This document shows positions 24,543-33,371 of a stretch of 45,001 nt of DNA, one piece after another. Location of the stretch: the NCBI RefSeq assembly GCF_001500065.1, contig NZ_LQIN01000021.1, positions 1 through 45,001 on the forward strand, read 5' to 3'. The notes under the pieces are model-generated. The model worked only from the letters and a program-made list of their open reading frames with translations. It searched no databases and was not told where the DNA came from. A program made the translations under genes and the position numbers. Origin of the DNA: Mycobacterium sp. IS-3022. GTDB taxonomy: Bacteria; Actinomycetota; Actinomycetes; Mycobacteriales; Mycobacteriaceae. Numbering within the stretch: the stretch's first letter is position 1; the number at the start of each line of letters is the position of its first letter.

Positions 24543-25955
24543 GTGCGAATCAGGTTGATGGCCGCGATCGCTGGTGTCGCGCTGTGCCTGACGAGCTGCG
24601 CTCAGACCACTCTCGACGGCCGCGCGACGTCGATGCTGTTCAACCCCGAGCGCGTCGGCGGCTTGCCGGTCGGCGACGGTCCCAGTGGTCCGCGGCCGAA
24701 CGCGCCGAAACCTGTCGGCACTGTCGAGAACACCGACGGCGGCGCCATGGACCAACTGGCGTTATTGGCGGTCAACGACATTCAGGAATTCTGGGAGAAG
24801 AACTTCGACAAGTATTTGTCCGGCGACTTCACGCCGATCGACAGCTTTGTGTCGTACGACTCGACCGATCCTGACAGCCCGGTCGTATGCCAGTCGGAGA
24901 CTTACGATTTGGCGGGCGCGTTCTATTGCATCGGCGACAAGTTGATCGCCTGGGATCGCGGGCAGGCGCTGCCGGTGGCGGCCGAGTTCTTCGGCGACAT
25001 GGGTGTCGTCGGGGTGATCGCCCACGAGTACGGACATGCGCTGCAACGGATGGCTGGGCTGATCGCCGAGGGCGCACCGGTTCTGGTCGCCGAGCAGCAG
25101 GCGGACTGCTTCGCCGGTGTGTATCTGCGGTCGGTCGCTGCCGGGCAGTCGCCGCGGTTCACGTTGAGCACGGGCGAGGGATTGAACCGGGTGCTCGCCG
25201 GCGTCATCTACTTGCGCGACCCGCTGACCCCCGCTGGGGCGGGGGATCCGCACGGCTCCGCGCTCGACCGGATCAGCGCGTTCCAGATGGGGTTCAGCGG
25301 CGGGGCCGACCAGTGCGCCGCGATCGACGTCGACGAGATCGTGAGGCGACAGGGCGACCTGCCGCAGTACATGGTCTTCGACAAATACGGCGAACCGGTG
25401 CTCGACAGCACGATCGACGAGACCACGATCGAGACGTTGATGGACGTGCTGACCGGAATCTTCCAGCCTGCGGATGCGCCGGCACTGTCCACCGATCCGG
25501 CCGGGTGCGGGGTCGCGGCGGATCCGACGTCATATTGCGCTGACGACAACACAATTCACGTCGACATGCCTGCGCTCGAGGCGGCCGGAGAACCGAAAAA
25601 CGAAGAAGAGGACCGGGTTCTGGTGCAGGGCGACAACACCGCGATCTCGATGGTGACGTCGCGGTACGCGCTGGCCGTGCAGCAAGAGCGAGGCGTCGCA
25701 CTCGACACCCCGGTCGCCGCGTTGCGGACGGCGTGTTTGACGGGCGTGGCGCAGGGCCGGATGACGGAGGAAAGCGGGTCGGAGTTGGTCTTGACGGCGG
25801 GTGACACCGACGAGGCGGTCGCGGGCTTGCTGACCAACGGCGTCGTCGCGAGCGATGTCAACGGGCGACCCGCGCCGGCAGGGTTCACGCGCATCCTGGC
25901 GTATCGGCTCGGCCTGTCCAGTGAGGTCGACGAGTGCTTCGAGCGGTTCGAGTAG
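24543..25955 (+). CDS. Zinc metallopeptidase lipoprotein (HEYGH, neutral zinc metallopeptidase type)
   Basis: 470 aa. The signal peptide ends in lipobox LTSC (Cys19), so it is an exported lipoprotein. The zinc motif is VIAHEYGHAL (His161, Glu162, His165), followed by EQQADCFAG, where Glu/Asp supplies the third ligand, as in the YpfJ-like neutral zinc metallopeptidases. The start is GTG with an AG-rich ribosome site (GGAGAGG) just ahead; an open frame extends upstream but those residues are not conserved. It is probably co-transcribed with the DUF4333 gene 22 nt downstream. Protein substrate unknown. Confidence 0.88.
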   Translation: MRIRLMAAIAGVALCLTSCAQTTLDGRATSMLFNPERVGGLPVGDGPSGPRPNAPKPVGTVENTDGGAMDQLALLAVNDIQEFWEKNFDKYLSGDFTPIDSFVSYDSTDPDSPVVCQSETYDLAGAFYCIGDKLIAWDRGQALPVAAEFFGDMGVVGVIAHEYGHALQRMAGLIAEGAPVLVAEQQADCFAGVYLRSVAAGQSPRFTLSTGEGLNRVLAGVIYLRDPLTPAGAGDPHGSALDRISAFQMGFSGGADQCAAIDVDEIVRRQGDLPQYMVFDKYGEPVLDSTIDETTIETLMDVLTGIFQPADAPALSTDPAGCGVAADPTSYCADDNTIHVDMPALEAAGEPKNEEEDRVLVQGDNTAISMVTSRYALAVQQERGVALDTPVAALRTACLTGVAQGRMTEESGSELVLTAGDTDEAVAGLLTNGVVASDVNGRPAPAGFTRILAYRLGLSSEVDECFERFE

Positions 25956-25977
25956 CCATGTTCCCAGCGAGTGAACA

Positions 25978-26538
25978 GTGACCGGCCCGCCGCGGCAGGG
26001 CCCGGGGGAGCCGTGGTGGGCGCGCCCCGGCGGTGCGCCGCCGCCGAGACGGCCGCAGCGCTACCCGCCGCCGCGACCGGCAGGTCCGCCGCCGCAGCCG
26101 CGGCGACAAGCGCCACCAAGGCAGTACACGCCGCCGCTGGCTCCGCCAGCGCAGCACGCCCCGCAGATGCCGCCGCCGAGACCTGCGCCAGCAGCTCCCC
26201 GCGGTTCGGGGCAGGGAATGGTGGTGTTGGGCGGACTCGCCGCCGTCGCCGTCATAGCAGTGGTTGTGATGGTCGCGCTGTGGGCGTTCGGCGGTTTCGA
26301 CGGCAAGGTGCTCGACGTACGTCAGGCCGAGGCCGGTGTGGCGCAGATACTGAGCGACCCGATCTACGGCTACGGCGCAAACGATGTCACGGCCGTCGAG
26401 TGCAACGGCGGTGAGAACCCGAAAGTCGAAGTGGGCAAGGGATTTAACTGCCAGGTCAGCCTCAACGGCGTGCAACGGCAGGTTGCGGTCGTCTTCCGTG
26501 ACGACGCGGGCACGTATGAGGTCGACGGGCCGCGATAG
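25978..26538 (+). CDS. DUF4333-containing membrane protein with proline-rich cytoplasmic tail
   Basis: 186 aa, GTG start. Residues 1-80 are dominated by Pro, Arg, Gln and Ala (for example GAPPPRRPQRYPPPRP), a disordered tail of the kind seen on many mycobacterial envelope proteins. A single membrane helix follows (MVVLGGLAAVAVIAVVVMVA), then an exported DUF4333 domain with its typical cysteine pair (VECNGG and FNCQVSLNG). DUF4333 is a small beta-rich actinobacterial domain of unknown function. It lies 22 nt downstream of the metallopeptidase, so a shared operon is likely. Confidence 0.85.
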   Translation: MTGPPRQGPGEPWWARPGGAPPPRRPQRYPPPRPAGPPPQPRRQAPPRQYTPPLAPPAQHAPQMPPPRPAPAAPRGSGQGMVVLGGLAAVAVIAVVVMVALWAFGGFDGKVLDVRQAEAGVAQILSDPIYGYGANDVTAVECNGGENPKVEVGKGFNCQVSLNGVQRQVAVVFRDDAGTYEVDGPR

Positions 26539-26719
26539 CTCTCTGAATCCCTGGCGGGTCGCCTATAGCGCGGAGTAGGGGCGTCTGTGAGAGGATTCAG
26601 GCAATCGCATCGGCGTGACGGTGCAATTCGCGGGGGGATCCGCCTGGCTCACACCGATGGAATTGTGTCGGTCGGCGCCCCGTCACGCCCGAAGAAGTCT
26701 GGGGATGTTTGGAGTTTCC

Positions 26720-28462
26720 ATGTCCGCTCACAGAATCACTGAAAACGACGCTGCCATCTCGCCGATCGCGGCCGCATTCGTCTGGCTGGGCGGTGCGGAG
26801 CGGCGTGAGCTTGCCCGCCGCGACGAGCGGTCCACTCTCGTCATTGCGGGAGCCGTGGTGCTGCTCGTCGCGCTGTTGGCATGGTCGGTCGCGGCTTTCG
26901 CCGTAGCCGGATCGACATCCTGGCCGATCGTGGCCGTCATCGCGGCGACGCTCGTGGTCGGATTGCTGGTGGGCGCGGTGAGCCGCGCGATCGCATCGGG
27001 CGCGGTACGTGGCCGGCGAGATCTGGCGGGGCGGGCCGCCGTCGCGGTTGCCGTCGGCATCGTGGTCGGCGAACTCGCCGCCATGGCGGTGTTCTCTGGG
27101 TCGATCGACCGGGTGCTCGACGAGGAGACCGCCCGCAGTGCGGAGTCCTCACCGGCGGTGGCGCAGGCGGCAGCCGATTTGGACCGCAGCCGCGCGGCTC
27201 GAGGTGCGCTCGACGACGCCGTGGAGCAGGCGCTGCAGCGCCGCCAGGAGGCGCTGGTGGTGGCGCGCTGCGAATTCAACCCGCGGCCCGACTGCCCGCA
27301 GACGTCCATCACCGGGGTGCCGGGTTCGGGTCCCGGAACCCAGACCGCGGACGACTTCCTTGCCGATGCGCAGCGTCAGCTGGACGACGCCTTGGCCGAG
27401 CAGGAGTTGCAGGCGCCTGCGGTGGACGCTCAGATCGCCGCCGATGAGCAGGCGCTGACGCAGGCCCGCGAGGCGGCCGCGTTGAAGGCGGATCGAGGGC
27501 TGGGCGCTCGTTGGGTCGCGATGAATGATCACACGTCGGCCGATATGGGCGCGCTGGCGTTGCGGTTGCTCGTCATTGGGTTCTTCGTGCTGCTGTGCTT
27601 GCTGCCGCTGATCCTGCGTCTGTGGCCGGGCGAGACGTCGCAAGACCGCGGGATAGCCGCCGACGTCGAGCGGGACCGCGCCGAGCTGGATGCCGACACC
27701 GCGATCGCGGTGAAGCGGGCAGAGGTGCGTGCGGCGATCGACAACATGTGGGCCGAACAGCAACTCACCAGTGCCCGGCTAGCGATCGAGGCGCAGAACG
27801 AGATCGACCGCGAGCAGCAACGCCGCCGAGTCATCGAAGCGATCGAGGCTCCGGCGCCGGCCCGGGTGGAGCGCCTGTCCGACCCTGCGGTGGACGATGT
27901 GTACTTGCCGATCGCGGCCGAAGCAGAAGCGGCGAGCCTCCAGCTGCCCGTGGCACCCGGGGTGCCGGCCGACGACGACGTGGCTCTCGATGAAGCTCCG
28001 AATCTGCCGGCGCGCGAGGAGCGCCACGATGTGGCGCCGTCCGGGGAGACCGGCCGTCCGCTGATCCCGGCGATTCCAGACGTCACGAAGGCTGCTGCAC
28101 GGTGGCTCCGCCCGTTGGTGCCGCCGATCATCGCCAGCGCGATCGACACCACCACGCGACCGCTTCGGGGTGCGCGGCAGGTCGTCGAGGAGACCGAGGA
28201 GATTCACTTCTCGCTTCGGCGTAGCCGCAAGGTGACGCTCCACTCTGAGGAAGGTGACGACGTGTCGGGGTCGTCCACCGAGGCTGAGGGATGGTCCCCG
28301 GCGGAAGACGACGATTGTGACTACCGCGGTCACGGCCGGCTCGATGACCGTGTGCGGCATCGATCGTTGGCCGAGAGTGAAGGTCAGGGTGAACTGAACC
28401 GGGGTGGCACGTATGAACTGAGTGGATCCCGCGGACCACGGCAACTTCCGCCAGGGCGATAG
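26720..28462 (+). CDS. DUF4407 membrane protein
   Basis: 580 aa. Three membrane helices lie near the N-terminus (STLVIAGAVVLLVALLAWS, SWPIVAVIAATLVVGLLVGA, RAAVAVAVGIVVGELAAMAV). They are followed by a long charged, coiled-coil-prone region (AADLDRSRAARGALDDAVEQ and onward), a fourth helix (LRLLVIGFFVLLCLLPLIL) and a soluble tail with further helices. This is the DUF4407 layout; function unknown, possibly a membrane sensor or scaffold. The start is the ATG at 26720, preceded by GGAG at good distance; the frame is open to 26615 but residues there look non-coding. The last 60 residues are low-complexity and may be poorly conserved. Confidence 0.82.
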   Translation: MSAHRITENDAAISPIAAAFVWLGGAERRELARRDERSTLVIAGAVVLLVALLAWSVAAFAVAGSTSWPIVAVIAATLVVGLLVGAVSRAIASGAVRGRRDLAGRAAVAVAVGIVVGELAAMAVFSGSIDRVLDEETARSAESSPAVAQAAADLDRSRAARGALDDAVEQALQRRQEALVVARCEFNPRPDCPQTSITGVPGSGPGTQTADDFLADAQRQLDDALAEQELQAPAVDAQIAADEQALTQAREAAALKADRGLGARWVAMNDHTSADMGALALRLLVIGFFVLLCLLPLILRLWPGETSQDRGIAADVERDRAELDADTAIAVKRAEVRAAIDNMWAEQQLTSARLAIEAQNEIDREQQRRRVIEAIEAPAPARVERLSDPAVDDVYLPIAAEAEAASLQLPVAPGVPADDDVALDEAPNLPAREERHDVAPSGETGRPLIPAIPDVTKAAARWLRPLVPPIIASAIDTTTRPLRGARQVVEETEEIHFSLRRSRKVTLHSEEGDDVSGSSTEAEGWSPAEDDDCDYRGHGRLDDRVRHRSLAESEGQGELNRGGTYELSGSRGPRQLPPGR

Positions 28463-28756
28463 GCGGGACGGAAGGGAAGTGCTGCGATCTCCCCTTCCAA
28501 GAACGTCTCAGCGATGTGGCCGTTGCGAGGCTCACGCGTCGACTTGACGGACGTCACATAGTTAGCTGCGCTTTGACGTATGCCACAGTTGGCTGGCGGT
28601 GGACCGCAGGCTGACGCCCGCAGCCCAGCGACTTCGACCCGTGTGAACTGGGGTTTCATACTCTAGGGCGGGCTGCGCTGAGAGCGTCACCGCCGCGTCA
28701 GCAAGCTGACACCGATTTTGCTACGCGGTCGGGCGTGTCGGTAGGGTCCGCCTCCG
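28463..28756. other. Non-coding gap, no gene seen
   Basis: These 294 bp contain no frame that looks protein-coding on either strand; a 91-codon minus-strand frame here has no family resemblance or ribosome site. Two TTGACG hexamers occur (about 28543 and 28573), either of which could be a -35 box for the following gene, but no -10 partner could be assigned confidently. No structured RNA or repeat was recognised. Confidence 0.4.
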
Positions 28757-29383
28757 ATGGGAAGACACGGATTAGCCGAAACACGGCGACGGTCGCCGTT
28801 GGCCCTAGTCGCGGGGGTCGTATCTGCTGCGGCGTTGTTTGTTGTCGGCGCAGATAGTTATCCGCAGGTCGCTGGTGAGGTCCCGTGCTGCAGTGACGTC
28901 GCGGCGTCGAAGCCGGCCGGCCCGCCGCCGGTAGCGACGCCGCCGATCGAGCTGAAAGCGGTTCCTGCGGCGCAGCCGCGGACGTTGCCCCATGGCGTTG
29001 CCAAAGAGACGGGGCTGCAGGTCAAAACGATCTTGGCGGCCCGGGCGGTGAGCGCGAGGTTTCCCGAGATCCTTGATATCGGCGGGGTCCGCTCGGATCC
29101 TTTGAAATGGCATCCGCATGGGATGGCGATCGACGTGATGATCCCAAACGCTCGGTCGGCGGCCGGAAAAGCGCTCGGCGATAGCGTTCTCGCGTACGTC
29201 CTACAGAACGCGGAGCGGTTCGATCTGAACCACGTCATCTGGCGGCAGACCATTTACAAGCCGAACGGCTCGAAACGAACGATGGCGGACCGCGGCGGGG
29301 ACACCGCCAACCACTACGACCATGTCCACATCGCTACGGATGGCGGCGGTTTCCCAGACGAGGGCCAGGTCTACCTTCGCTGA
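28757..29383 (+). CDS. Exported protein with ARB_07466-like peptidoglycan hydrolase-type domain
   Basis: 208 aa. Basic N-terminus and one hydrophobic segment (SPLALVAGVVSAAALFVVGA) predict export or anchoring. A Pro-rich linker follows. The C-terminal domain (about 85-208) shows HPHGMAIDVMIPN, NHVIWRQTIY and NHYDHVHI, the His/Asp pattern of a D-peptidase-like fold found at the C-terminus of many mycobacterial and phage cell-wall hydrolases (ARB_07466 type). A zinc-dependent action on peptidoglycan is inferred. It is the last vertical-looking gene before the decayed island begins. Confidence 0.82.
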   Translation: MGRHGLAETRRRSPLALVAGVVSAAALFVVGADSYPQVAGEVPCCSDVAASKPAGPPPVATPPIELKAVPAAQPRTLPHGVAKETGLQVKTILAARAVSARFPEILDIGGVRSDPLKWHPHGMAIDVMIPNARSAAGKALGDSVLAYVLQNAERFDLNHVIWRQTIYKPNGSKRTMADRGGDTANHYDHVHIATDGGGFPDEGQVYLR

Positions 29384-29530
29384 TTCGCGGTCAGACGCCG
29401 ACGGGGTCCTTGGCCGCCGTGTGGCGCATTCCGCGTATGGTTGTGGCTTCCCGGCACAAAGTGGAGCGGAGGGGCTCGTGCTGTCGACCCGAGCGCGGAG
29501 ATCGGCGAGCCACGCGGCATACTCTGGCTC

Positions 29531-29776
29531 TTAGGTTCGTCCAATCTGCTTGCCCTTGTCCGTGACGCGGAACCACAGAATCGATGGCTAGCGGAGGCGG
29601 TCATCGAACAGGTCGATGTACTCGGCGGCCAAGCGCGCGATGGCTTCGTCGAGCCGGATGTCCCAATCTTTGAATCGAGCACCCTGTTCGATCGGTACTA
29701 CGAGCGCGATGAGACCTTCCTCGGACATAGTTCGTTCCAACGCAAGCGCCTTGCGCTGGACCTCCACCAACGACAC
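29531..29776 (-). pseudogene. Small gene remnant interrupted by an in-frame amber stop
   Basis: From a GTG at 29776 a 62-codon frame runs to a TAG at 29588. The same frame stays open beyond it for 18 codons (ending WFRVTDKGKQIGRT) to a TAA at 29531. The last piece reads like the wing of a winged-helix domain, so an 81-residue DNA-binding protein with a nonsense mutation is a reasonable guess. No family recognised. It lies in the decayed island, downstream of the DUF3375 remnant on the same strand. Confidence 0.4.
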
Positions 29777-30004
29777 TGAGTTTGAGGCCGCCTAGTCGTT
29801 CCCCCCTGTTTGAGCGTGAAGCAGTCACTTTCACCGTCAAGCAAGATCTTCTCGCGGGTCGTCAGCACCATCTGCGCCCTTACCCTGTTGTCTTGGACAA
29901 GGTTATCCCCACGCGATGACGTAGCTAACACAACTCGAACAGGCTGACTGGTCGGCGCGGCAGAGGCGAAATGTGGTGTGGCTGACCGACGGACGTCGCT
30001 GCGG

Positions 30005-30990
30005 CGTGGGCGGGCGGTGCGGCGTTTGACGCGTTGGACGCAGCGCCGCTAGATGTATTCGACTGCGTCGATGTGGTGGGCGACGAGTTCGAGGGTCGGC
30101 GACGACCAGGGCAGGGCGGGTCGAGAGCGGGCAGGACGTCGGCAACGACGGCGACGTCGGCTTAACTTTCGGCGGGCTGGTGGGGATCGTTGATCACGCG
30201 CAGGAAGGTGCGGTGGGAGTCACAGCCTCGGAGTCTCGGGCTGCCTGGTAGTCGGCGTAGATCTGGCGCCGGCGGTCGCGGTAGTCGGCGTTGGAATCGA
30301 TGGGCTCGTCGAGGGCGGCGGTGGCCTGCCCGATCATGGTGCCGTGCTGGCCGATGTCGCTGATGAGGCCTTCCCTCTGCAGGGCGATGCCGTGGGCTCC
30401 GGCGTAGCAGTCGGTGACGTCTGTTCGACGTCGGCCGGCGTCCAGTATGGTCGAGTTCCTTGTAGAGGGCGGCGATTTCGGCTTCGATGTGCTTGCCTAT
30501 GCGGAGGGGTCGTTGTCGGCCTTGAGGGCCACTTGCTTGAGCCGGGCGGCGATGCCGGTGACGGAACCGCCGGAGGCGATGGTGTCCTGCCGATGCATGC
30601 CGCGGAGGAAGTTGAGCGCCTGGGGGTTCTAGATGAAGTAGCAGACGTTGTGGTCGTGGTGTTCGTCGACGATGCGGTGGAGCCGGCCTTGAGGGGCCCA
30701 GGACTTTGATGAGCGCGAGGCTTGACTGGGCGTCGTCGAGGTCGTCGACGTCGCGTTCGAATCGGACGACGAGTTCGGTCCCCTGCCGGCCCTGCCGTGC
30801 AGGTGCCGCTCCATCGGCGTGGCGTAGAGGCTCAGGTTGGTCGGTTCGAGCAGCCGAATCGCGGAGGAGCCCTAAAGGTCGCGGTTGCGCTCGAACAGCT
30901 GTCCTGCGAGAATCCCGCCTTGTCGTCCACGTCGTTGCTCTATCCAGTGCGTTCGTCCGGGGCGCCAACATAGGGCACGGCGGCGACATC
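30005..30990 (-). pseudogene. Decayed DUF3375 gene (JetA-like subunit of a Wadjet anti-plasmid system)
   Basis: Following the minus strand and jumping frames gives a continuous DUF3375-like series: QLFERNRDL, stop, SSAIRLLEPTNLSLYATPM; then TELVVRFERDVDDLDD; then GRLHRIVDEHHDHNVCYFI, stop, NPQALNFLRGMHRQDTI and GIAARLKQVALKADNDPSA; then IEAEIAALYKELD; then YRDRRRQIYADYQAA; then LELVAHHIDAVEYI, stop, RRCVQRVKRRTA. Stops are near 30872, 30629 and 30050, with several frameshifts between. JetA is the kleisin-like core subunit of Wadjet (JetABCD). The C-terminal third and JetB, JetC and JetD are not found. The family call is from memory of DUF3375 proteins and is moderate; the decay is clear. Confidence 0.5.
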
Positions 30991-31458
30991 ATTGGGGCCT
31001 GGAGTCACGTGTCGGGCAGAGTTTCTGTGATGGATTCGTAGATGCCAGCGCATGTCTGCCATTCAAGGAGGCAGTCGGCGGGTGCGGCGTCATGCCGGTC
31101 TTCCGCGAGCATGTACGCCCACGATGATCATCGTCCGGTAACGCGGATGACCTTCGAGATGGTGGCAGTCATCGCACCAAGGCGTCGGAATCAGGCTTCT
31201 ACGCTCCGCTGAAAGACTATTGATGCCTATCCGAGTGTGATCAGGTTCTATGTATTGAGCGCTAGATTCCTCCGAGGTGACTTGCATGTTTATGGGGCGA
31301 GACATCGCGTCGCGAGACCTCGTATGGCCGTGGCGGGGCAGATCCTCCCGCGTCTCGGCAGACAATGGGTACGTTCAGGTGCTGCCTTGTGCCTGTCTCT
31401 CGGACGTTGTCGGACCCCGGTGCCAGGATCACGTTGGGTCGAATTAATAGGAGTCAGA
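30991..31458. other. Non-coding leader region before the methyltransferase operon
   Basis: 468 bp without a convincing gene. A minus-strand frame (31090-31365) contains WCDDCHHLEGHP but has no ribosome site and no known relatives. The promoter of the plus-strand methyltransferase operon should lie in the last part. The segment is clearly richer in A/T than the chromosome to the left, which marks the entry into foreign DNA. Confidence 0.4.
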
Positions 31459-31584
31459 ATGGACGACTCACGCTGCCGGGGTGCACGGGGGAACGCTTGC
31501 AAGGGCTGTAACCTCAGCTGCAGTCACTGCCCACAACCTTGGGCGCTGCGGGCAGGTCTGTTGCGACTTGGAGTGTTGGATTGA
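31459..31584 (+). CDS. 41-aa cysteine-cluster small protein, first gene of the methyltransferase operon
   Basis: A tiny gene with a strong ribosome site (AGGAG five bases before the ATG) and a stop that overlaps the next start as TTGA. The protein has Cys6 and then Cys14, Cys17, Cys21 and Cys24 in the block CKGCNLSCSHC, i.e. CxxC-x3-CxxC, suited to one zinc ion or an iron-sulfur cluster. The tail (PWALRAGLLRLGVLD) may be a short amphipathic helix. No known family. Spacing, ribosome site and coupling argue that it is real and works with the methyltransferases, perhaps as a metal-binding accessory or regulator. Confidence 0.68.
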   Translation: MDDSRCRGARGNACKGCNLSCSHCPQPWALRAGLLRLGVLD

Positions 31585-33371
31585 GGGCGAACCGTGCAAC
31601 TCTAACTAGCGTCGCACCTCTCTATGCGCAGCCGATGCGATCGACGCGAACAGGCCCTCTATTTAACACATTCTCGTATCCAACCAAGATCGATCCCGAA
31701 GCCATAGCGGTGTTCATCGCGGTTCATACGGAACCAGGCGCGAAGATTCTTGATCCGTTTGGAGGATCGGGCACCACGGGTATCGCAGCACGCTTGTGCG
31801 AGAACCCGACTCAGAGAATGCGGAAGATCGCTCAGCAGATGGGCGTCAAGCCCAATTGGGGGCCTCGAGACGCCGTCATATACGAGCTGAGCCCTATGGG
31901 TGCGCTCGTTGGCCGAGTACTCGCGAGTCCGCCGTGCCCAACGTTGTTTCGGGACAGAGCACTTCAGCTCTTGAAGCAGGCGGAGATGGATGTGCAATGG
32001 ATGTATGAAGCCGAGGACCCTTCTGGCGCGACGGGTGATATTCGGCACGTCATCTGGACTGAACTTCTGCGCACGCCGTGCTGCGGAACCGAAATCACAT
32101 ACTGGTCCGCCGCTGTCCGGCGTAACCCCCTGAGGTTGGAATCTGAGTTCGAATGCCCGACATGCAAATCGATGGCCAGTGTCAACAAATGCGACCGGGC
32201 ACGCAATGATGTGGGCACTCGCGTCCGCCGGCCGGTGTGGATATGGGGAAGAACCGGAAAGCGAAGTTGGGATCGCGCCGTGTCTGAGGTCGATATCGCT
32301 CTTCTGAATCGGATCGGGGAGATGGCGATTGATCAGGCGGTGCCTGATGTCAAGATCGTGTGGGGCGATCTTTATCGGTCCGGCTATCACGTGGGTATCG
32401 ACAAGTTCGTGGACTTGTACACCCCGCGAAATCTCAGGGTGTTCGCACACTTGTGGGGACTGGTAGCCGATGAGCCGGGAGATCTTGGCGCGGCCTTGCG
32501 TACGTGGCTGCTGAGCTACAACGCAAGCCATTCGACCTTGATGACACGTGTCGTGGTGAAGAAACAACAGACAGATTTTGTCATCACAGGTGCACAGTCG
32601 GGCGTCATGTACATCAGTGGACTTCCGGTGGAGAAAAATATCCTGGCTGGTCTTCGGAGAAAGATGAAGACGTTCGTCGACGCGTTCTCGATTACCTATG
32701 GTGGCAAGTCGGTCATTGACGTCGTCAATGGGTCGAGCACTAATCTCGCTCTCGCCAATGACACGGTCGACTATGTGTTCACCGATCCGCCATTTGGTGA
32801 CTTCATACCTTACGCAGAAATCAACCAAGTCAATGAGGTGTGGCTAGGCGAGGTTACTAACCGCACAAACGAAGTCATTGTTAGCAGGGCTCAGGGCAAG
32901 GGAATTGGTGAATACCATCGGCTCATGGGTGACGTGTTTTCTGAAGTTGCGCGGGTACTGAAGCCAGCGGGCGCCGTGACGGTCGTCTTCCACGCATCAA
33001 AGCCTGAAATTTGGCGCGCACTGGGTGAGGCGCTAGATGCCAACGATTTATGGGTCGAGCGCACAAACATCTGGGATAAGACCCAGGTGAGTTTCAAACA
33101 AGTTGTGCACCAGGGAAGCACGCGCCATGACGCGCTGTTCCTCTTGCGGCCACGGGACGCCGACTCCGCCGAGACGCCAAAGGTTCCGATCGGGCCGATC
33201 ACACCCGAATCTATCGCAATTGGAGCGAAAGGGCTGCCTGATGCGCAATCGCCGCGGCGGCTGTACACGAGGTATGTCATGGCGTGCATAGCTAGCGGCC
33301 ATCCAGTCGAACATTCTGCTCCGCAATTCTATGCGGCGCTGCGTGGCGCATCGGAGGTAGGCATACCGTGA
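31581..33371 (+). CDS. DNA methyltransferase 1 (amino-methyltransferase with internal zinc-finger-like insert)
   Basis: 596 aa from a TTG start at 31581 that overlaps the small-gene stop and has GGAG seven bases before it; an upstream TTG at 31539 is unlikely. Motif I (SAM binding) is LDPFGGSGTTG at residues 57-67, and the catalytic motif IV is DPPF at 402-405, so order and spacing are those of an alpha-type or DUF1156-like N6-adenine/N4-cytosine methyltransferase. The roughly 340 residues between include Cys167-Cys168 and CPTC (192-195), possibly a zinc finger, and are the likely target-recognition part. The stop overlaps the next start (GTGA). Confidence 0.86.
   Translation: MRANRATLTSVAPLYAQPMRSTRTGPLFNTFSYPTKIDPEAIAVFIAVHTEPGAKILDPFGGSGTTGIAARLCENPTQRMRKIAQQMGVKPNWGPRDAVIYELSPMGALVGRVLASPPCPTLFRDRALQLLKQAEMDVQWMYEAEDPSGATGDIRHVIWTELLRTPCCGTEITYWSAAVRRNPLRLESEFECPTCKSMASVNKCDRARNDVGTRVRRPVWIWGRTGKRSWDRAVSEVDIALLNRIGEMAIDQAVPDVKIVWGDLYRSGYHVGIDKFVDLYTPRNLRVFAHLWGLVADEPGDLGAALRTWLLSYNASHSTLMTRVVVKKQQTDFVITGAQSGVMYISGLPVEKNILAGLRRKMKTFVDAFSITYGGKSVIDVVNGSSTNLALANDTVDYVFTDPPFGDFIPYAEINQVNEVWLGEVTNRTNEVIVSRAQGKGIGEYHRLMGDVFSEVARVLKPAGAVTVVFHASKPEIWRALGEALDANDLWVERTNIWDKTQVSFKQVVHQGSTRHDALFLLRPRDADSAETPKVPIGPITPESIAIGAKGLPDAQSPRRLYTRYVMACIASGHPVEHSAPQFYAALRGASEVGIP

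Noticed and set aside
28384..28659. 91-codon minus-strand frame between the DUF4407 gene and the exported hydrolase gene
   Set aside because: It overlaps the end of the DUF4407 gene, has no family resemblance and no ribosome site; composition looks like antisense.
30005..30990. Intact 276-codon minus-strand protein (30162-30992)
   Set aside because: That frame is Arg/Pro/His-rich nonsense for most of its length; the sensible protein segments occur in changing frames, so it is a pseudogene.
31090..31365. Minus-strand frame with WCDDCHHLEGHP, possible small zinc protein
   Set aside because: It needs a TTG start without ribosome site, has no recognisable relatives and lies in decayed DNA.
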